Below, piece after piece: positions 14,023 through 16,730 of a stretch of DNA of 16,730 bases (position 1 is its first letter; the number at the start of each line of letters is the position of its first letter). The translations under genes were made by a program, and so were the position numbers. A model generated the notes under the pieces. It did no database searches, was not told where the DNA came from, and worked only from the letters and a program-made list of their open reading frames with translations. Source of the stretch: Chloroflexota bacterium (GTDB lineage: Bacteria; Chloroflexota; Anaerolineae; Aggregatilineales; Phototrophicaceae); assembly GCA_003242205.1 (NCBI GenBank), contig QGUR01000070.1:1-16730 (forward strand), read 5' to 3'.

Positions 14023-15048
14023 CTAGATACAGTGCGCGCCGGGCGCGATGGTTTGCCGCTCGCGAAACAGCATGTCGACTGCCAGCGCCGCGACGGTCGC
14101 GGGCGCTGCGCCCATCCCCTCGCCGGTTTCCGCATGGTACAGCGCATGATACCCGCTTCGCTCAACCAGCAGTAGGGAGCGCTCGGCCAGCGCGTTTGCC
14201 GCAGGGCGCAGATCGTAATTACGCAGGCCGACGTACACCAGCCAGTTATGAATCAGCGACACGCACGGCTGCCCGGACGGCGACACACATGGCGGCCCCC
14301 ACGGGCCGGCAGACTGAACGGAAGCGGCCACAGCTTCCGCCTGTTCAGGCATCGCGCAGCGGGCGAACAACGACAGCGGTGTGTCGCTCTCGCGCGAAAG
14401 CGGCATCAGCGCCTGGCGCACGGTTTCGGCCCGCGCCTCCCAAACCTGTTGCTCGTCTTTCAGCCTCAGGTCATAGGCGATGTGGGCCAGCGCGTCCAGA
14501 TCCGCCAGCCGCAGATAGTTCAGCTCCAGCCAGTCCCGCTCGGTCACTTGACCGTCGCCCGGCAAACTCAGATTGCCGCGCAGCGTTTCCTCCAGCGCCG
14601 CCGGTTCGACCAGCCCGTCGCCATCCTGATCGCGCTGGCGATCGAACCACGTATGCGCCGCCGCCAGCCTCGGGTACACCCGTTCGATCAGGTTCCAGTC
14701 ACCCGTCAGGTGATAGACGGCCACGGTCGCCACCGCCAGCAGCGGCGGCGCGGCAAGGTCGCTATCCGGCGGCTGCTCGTTCCACCCAATCGAACGGCGG
14801 ATCAGTCCCACGTCCGGTCCACTATCAGGTTGTTTCGACGTCGCGCTGCGGAGTTCATCGGCGGCCATTTCGCTATCGAACCAGCGATAGACCATGGCAT
14901 ACAGCGCGGACCAGAATGGCCACTGCCGCTGATCATCAGGCAGTGGCGCGGTGTAGCGTAGAAAGCCGGCCTGTTTGCGGCTTGTCTTCAGGCGGGCGCT
15001 AACGTCCTGCACCCACTGGCGGTCGTTGACTTTTTGCGGAAAGCTCAT
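14023..15048 (-). CDS. GH63/trehalase-like (alpha/alpha)6-barrel glycosidase-like protein
   Basis: A 341-residue, probably cytosolic protein (no signal peptide). PPLLAVATVAVYHLTGD (101-117), RLAAAHTWFDRQRDQDGDGL (127-146), HNWLVYVGLRNYDL (267-280) and YHAETGEGMGA (304-314) match the helical-barrel landmarks of GH63-type mannosylglycerate hydrolases and their relatives. After DQDGDGLV the family's usual W-E-[ST]-G-x-D-N-S-P catalytic segment is not found; the sequence reads EPAALEETLRGN. Before TGEG the customary E-Y reads A-L. It is also shorter than typical members. It may be a divergent or inactive relative, or have another sugar substrate. The ATG at 15048 has GGAGA 6-7 bp upstream and a TATACT -10-like box (15084-15079), so I prefer it to the longer open frame from 15216. 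It is divergent from asnS. Confidence 0.66.
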   Translation of the reverse strand: MSFPQKVNDRQWVQDVSARLKTSRKQAGFLRYTAPLPDDQRQWPFWSALYAMVYRWFDSEMAADELRSATSKQPDSGPDVGLIRRSIGWNEQPPDSDLAAPPLLAVATVAVYHLTGDWNLIERVYPRLAAAHTWFDRQRDQDGDGLVEPAALEETLRGNLSLPGDGQVTERDWLELNYLRLADLDALAHIAYDLRLKDEQQVWEARAETVRQALMPLSRESDTPLSLFARCAMPEQAEAVAASVQSAGPWGPPCVSPSGQPCVSLIHNWLVYVGLRNYDLRPAANALAERSLLLVERSGYHALYHAETGEGMGAAPATVAALAVDMLFRERQTIAPGAHCI

Positions 15049-15206
15049 CGGTTGTCTCCATCGGGGCAATACGGCCTCAGTATAGCGCGTCTGGCGTGCG
15101 TCTCCTCCGGCCTTTCCGGCGTCTGGTTGAACCACGCGCCATCGGGTACGATTCCGCCCATTGATTGTGCCAACAGTCCGTATAGACGGCAGAAGGAGTT
15201 GTGGCA

Positions 15207-16550
15207 GTGTCGACACCGCCAGTCATCCAGATCAGTGATATCGCCAACCACGTCGGCGAAGAAGTGACGCTGCGCGGATGGGTTTACAACCGGACCGATA
15301 AAGGCCGGCTGCAGTTCATTCAGCTTCGCGATGGCACGGGTATCGTCCAGTGTGTCGCCTTTAAGAAAGACATGGATGAAGCGCAGTTCCAGCAGGCGGC
15401 AAAGCTGACGCAGGAGTCGTCCATCGTGGTGACCGGAACCGTGCGGCAGGAAGGTCGCGCGCCCGGCATCCCCGGCGGCTACGAAGTCGGGTTGAGCGGC
15501 CTGTCGGTCTTGCAAATGGCCGAGGATTACCCGATCACGCCCAAGGAACACGGGACGGAGTTCCTGATGGATCACCGCCATCTGTGGGTGCGTTCCAGCC
15601 GCCAGTGGGCGATTCTGCGTATCCGCGCCACCATCGTGCGGGCGCTGCGTGAATGGCTGGACAACGAAGGTTTTCTGCTGGTCGATACGCCGATCATCAC
15701 GCCCGCGGCGGGCGAAGAGACGACTACGCTGTTCAGCATCGACTACTTCGGCGAACCCGCATATCTGGCGCAGACCGGGCAGCTTTACAACGAAGCCAAC
15801 ATGGCAGCGTTTGGCCGCGTCTACTGTTTCGGCCCGACATTCCGCGCCGAAAAAAGCAAGACGCGCCGCCATTTGATGGAATTCTGGATGCTGGAGCCGG
15901 AAGCAGCTTTCTATACGCTCGAAGACCTGATGGCGATGGAAGAGCAGCTGATCAGCTACACCGTGCAGCAGGTGCTCGACAAGCATCGCACCGAACTGGC
16001 GATTATCGAGCGCGATGTCAGCCGGCTGGAAAACGTGACCGCGCCTTTCGCCCGAATTTCGTATGATGAAGCCGTCGAACGCCTGCAAAAACTGGCTGCG
16101 GAAACGGAAGACCCGCAACAGCGCGAGTTGCTGCACATCGAATGGGGAGAGGACTTCGGCAGCCCGCACGAAACGGCCCTCGCCGAGATGTTCGACAAGC
16201 CGGTGTTCGTCTATCATTATCCCACGGCGATCAAAGCCTTTTATATGCAGCCCGTCGAAGGCCGGCCAGAAGTATGCCGCAGCGTCGACCTGCTCGCGCC
16301 GGAGGGCTATGGCGAGATTACGGGTGGAAGCGAGCGAATTTACGATCCGGAGCTACTGGAAGAACGCGTCAGCAAGATCGGCCTGCCGCGTGAAGCCTAT
16401 GCCTGGTATCTCGATCTACGCCGGTATGGCAGCGTACCACACGCCGGGTTTGGGCTGGGCCTTGAGCGAACGGTCGCCTGGATCTGCGGCTTGCCGCATG
16501 TCCGCGAAACCATCCCGTATGCCCGGATGCTGAATCGCAAGTATCCATAG
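15207..16550 (+). CDS. asnS: asparaginyl-tRNA synthetase
   Basis: A 447-residue class II aminoacyl-tRNA synthetase that charges tRNA-Asn. The N-terminal OB-fold (EVTLRGWVYNRTDKG, FIQLRDGTG) is followed by the catalytic core: GEETTTLFSIDYFGEPAYL, motif 2 beginning FRAEKSKTRRH (Phe212) with EFWMLEPE, and motif 3 GFGLGLERTVAWICGL (Arg421). FRAEKSKTRRHL..FWMLEPE and the C-terminal HVRETIPYARML are asparaginyl rather than aspartyl signatures. Two in-frame GTG codons compete: the one at 15201 lies only 2 bp after AAGGAG (15193-15198), while the one at 15207 is 8 bp away, so I use 15207. Its presence implies direct charging of tRNA-Asn rather than only the transamidation route. I could not define its promoter. 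Confidence 0.96.
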   Translation: MSTPPVIQISDIANHVGEEVTLRGWVYNRTDKGRLQFIQLRDGTGIVQCVAFKKDMDEAQFQQAAKLTQESSIVVTGTVRQEGRAPGIPGGYEVGLSGLSVLQMAEDYPITPKEHGTEFLMDHRHLWVRSSRQWAILRIRATIVRALREWLDNEGFLLVDTPIITPAAGEETTTLFSIDYFGEPAYLAQTGQLYNEANMAAFGRVYCFGPTFRAEKSKTRRHLMEFWMLEPEAAFYTLEDLMAMEEQLISYTVQQVLDKHRTELAIIERDVSRLENVTAPFARISYDEAVERLQKLAAETEDPQQRELLHIEWGEDFGSPHETALAEMFDKPVFVYHYPTAIKAFYMQPVEGRPEVCRSVDLLAPEGYGEITGGSERIYDPELLEERVSKIGLPREAYAWYLDLRRYGSVPHAGFGLGLERTVAWICGLPHVRETIPYARMLNRKYP

Positions 16551-16565
16551 GCGCTGTTCACGCCA

Positions 16566-16598
16566 CAGGGACGCCGTTGAGGCATACCGGCGTCCCTG
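16566..16598 (+). terminator. hairpin after asnS
   Basis: A perfect 11-bp stem (CAGGGACGCCG / CGGCGTCCCTG) with an 11-nt loop lies 15 bp after the asnS stop. No T-run follows, so it may work as a weak or factor-dependent terminator or protect the mRNA 3' end. Confidence 0.55.
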
Positions 16599-16691
16599 CG
16601 ACCGTGTCGGGCAAAAGGCTGGCATCGCCGGAGCAGGCTAATTATTCCCCACTCACGCTTCCCGACCGAACAACGCAAGCCTGAACAGAAA

Positions 16692-16718
16692 GGCGCAGCC
16701 GTTTGATCGCGCAGCGCC
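16692..16718 (-). terminator. possible terminator of a gene entering from the right
   Basis: On the minus strand GGCGC pairs with GCGCC, with a partial inner stem across one mismatch, followed by TTTC. It may end a minus-strand gene lying beyond the window. The 16599-16691 stretch holds nothing that I can support. Confidence 0.25.
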
Positions 16719-16730
16719 AATTAAACGTTA

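Noticed and set aside
15161..15186. TTGATT...TATAGA as an asnS promoter
   Set aside because: The spacer is only 14 bp and the predicted start would fall in the ribosome-binding site.
15045..16217. 390-codon minus-strand open frame opposite asnS
   Set aside because: It is antisense to class II synthetase motifs and is a shadow frame.
1..16730. Novel defence system, prophage, CRISPR array or biosynthetic cluster
   Set aside because: No repeats-with-spacers, phage structural genes, nucleases in cluster, or synthase genes are visible; apart from one insertion remnant the content is ordinary chromosomal genes.

Overview
The window is GC-rich bacterial chromosomal DNA with dense, short-spaced genes on both strands. 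The gene set (frr-uppS, cysS with rlmB, an archaeal/Chloroflexota-style mix of TIM-barrel isomerase, Gfo/Idh/MocA dehydrogenase, CoxD/MoxR-type AAA ATPase and a CtpE-like P-type ATPase) and the style of the proteins suggest an uncultured Chloroflexota (Anaerolineae-like) genome. That assignment is an inference from protein flavour, not from a marker search.

Layout. 3-1109 (+) is the 3' end of an FAD-dependent oxidoreductase with a HEAT-like C-terminal extension. A promoter near 1161 then starts a probable three-gene (+) transcript: CtpE-like P-type ATPase (1240-3774), uracil-DNA glycosylase superfamily protein (3785-4438) and hydroxypyruvate-isomerase-like TIM barrel (4451-5218). A Gfo/Idh/MocA oxidoreductase (5215-6342, -) converges on it, and the two stop codons share one TTAA. 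Between 6430 and 7026 lies the only mobile-DNA scar: a 5'-truncated DUF1801 gene abutting a ~306 bp IS200/IS605-type remnant. The remnant has 22-bp inverted, hairpin-forming ends, a tnpB 5' fragment and an intact-looking promoter. Next come a PatB/MalY-type C-S lyase (7106-8299, +) and a 96-aa two-helix membrane protein (8378-8668, +) whose promoter is bracketed by a perfect 13-bp inverted repeat. A strong bidirectional terminator follows, then a MoxR-type ATPase (8740-9720, -).

From 9954 to 15048 all genes are on the minus strand: frr-uppS (one operon), rlmB, cysS and a GH63/trehalase-like (alpha/alpha)6-barrel protein. asnS (15207-16550, +) diverges from the last of these, and the window ends in intergenic hairpins.

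Functionally this is mostly housekeeping: translation (cysS, asnS, frr, rlmB), isoprenoid carrier synthesis (uppS), ion transport, DNA repair, and sugar/amino-acid metabolism. I see no defence island, prophage, CRISPR or biosynthetic cluster. The items most worth a second look are regulatory or architectural: the insertion remnant feeding the truncated DUF1801 frame, the dyad around the 8333 promoter, mutually exclusive pairings in the cysS leader and the cysS-rlmB spacer, and a glycosidase-like protein lacking expected active-site motifs.
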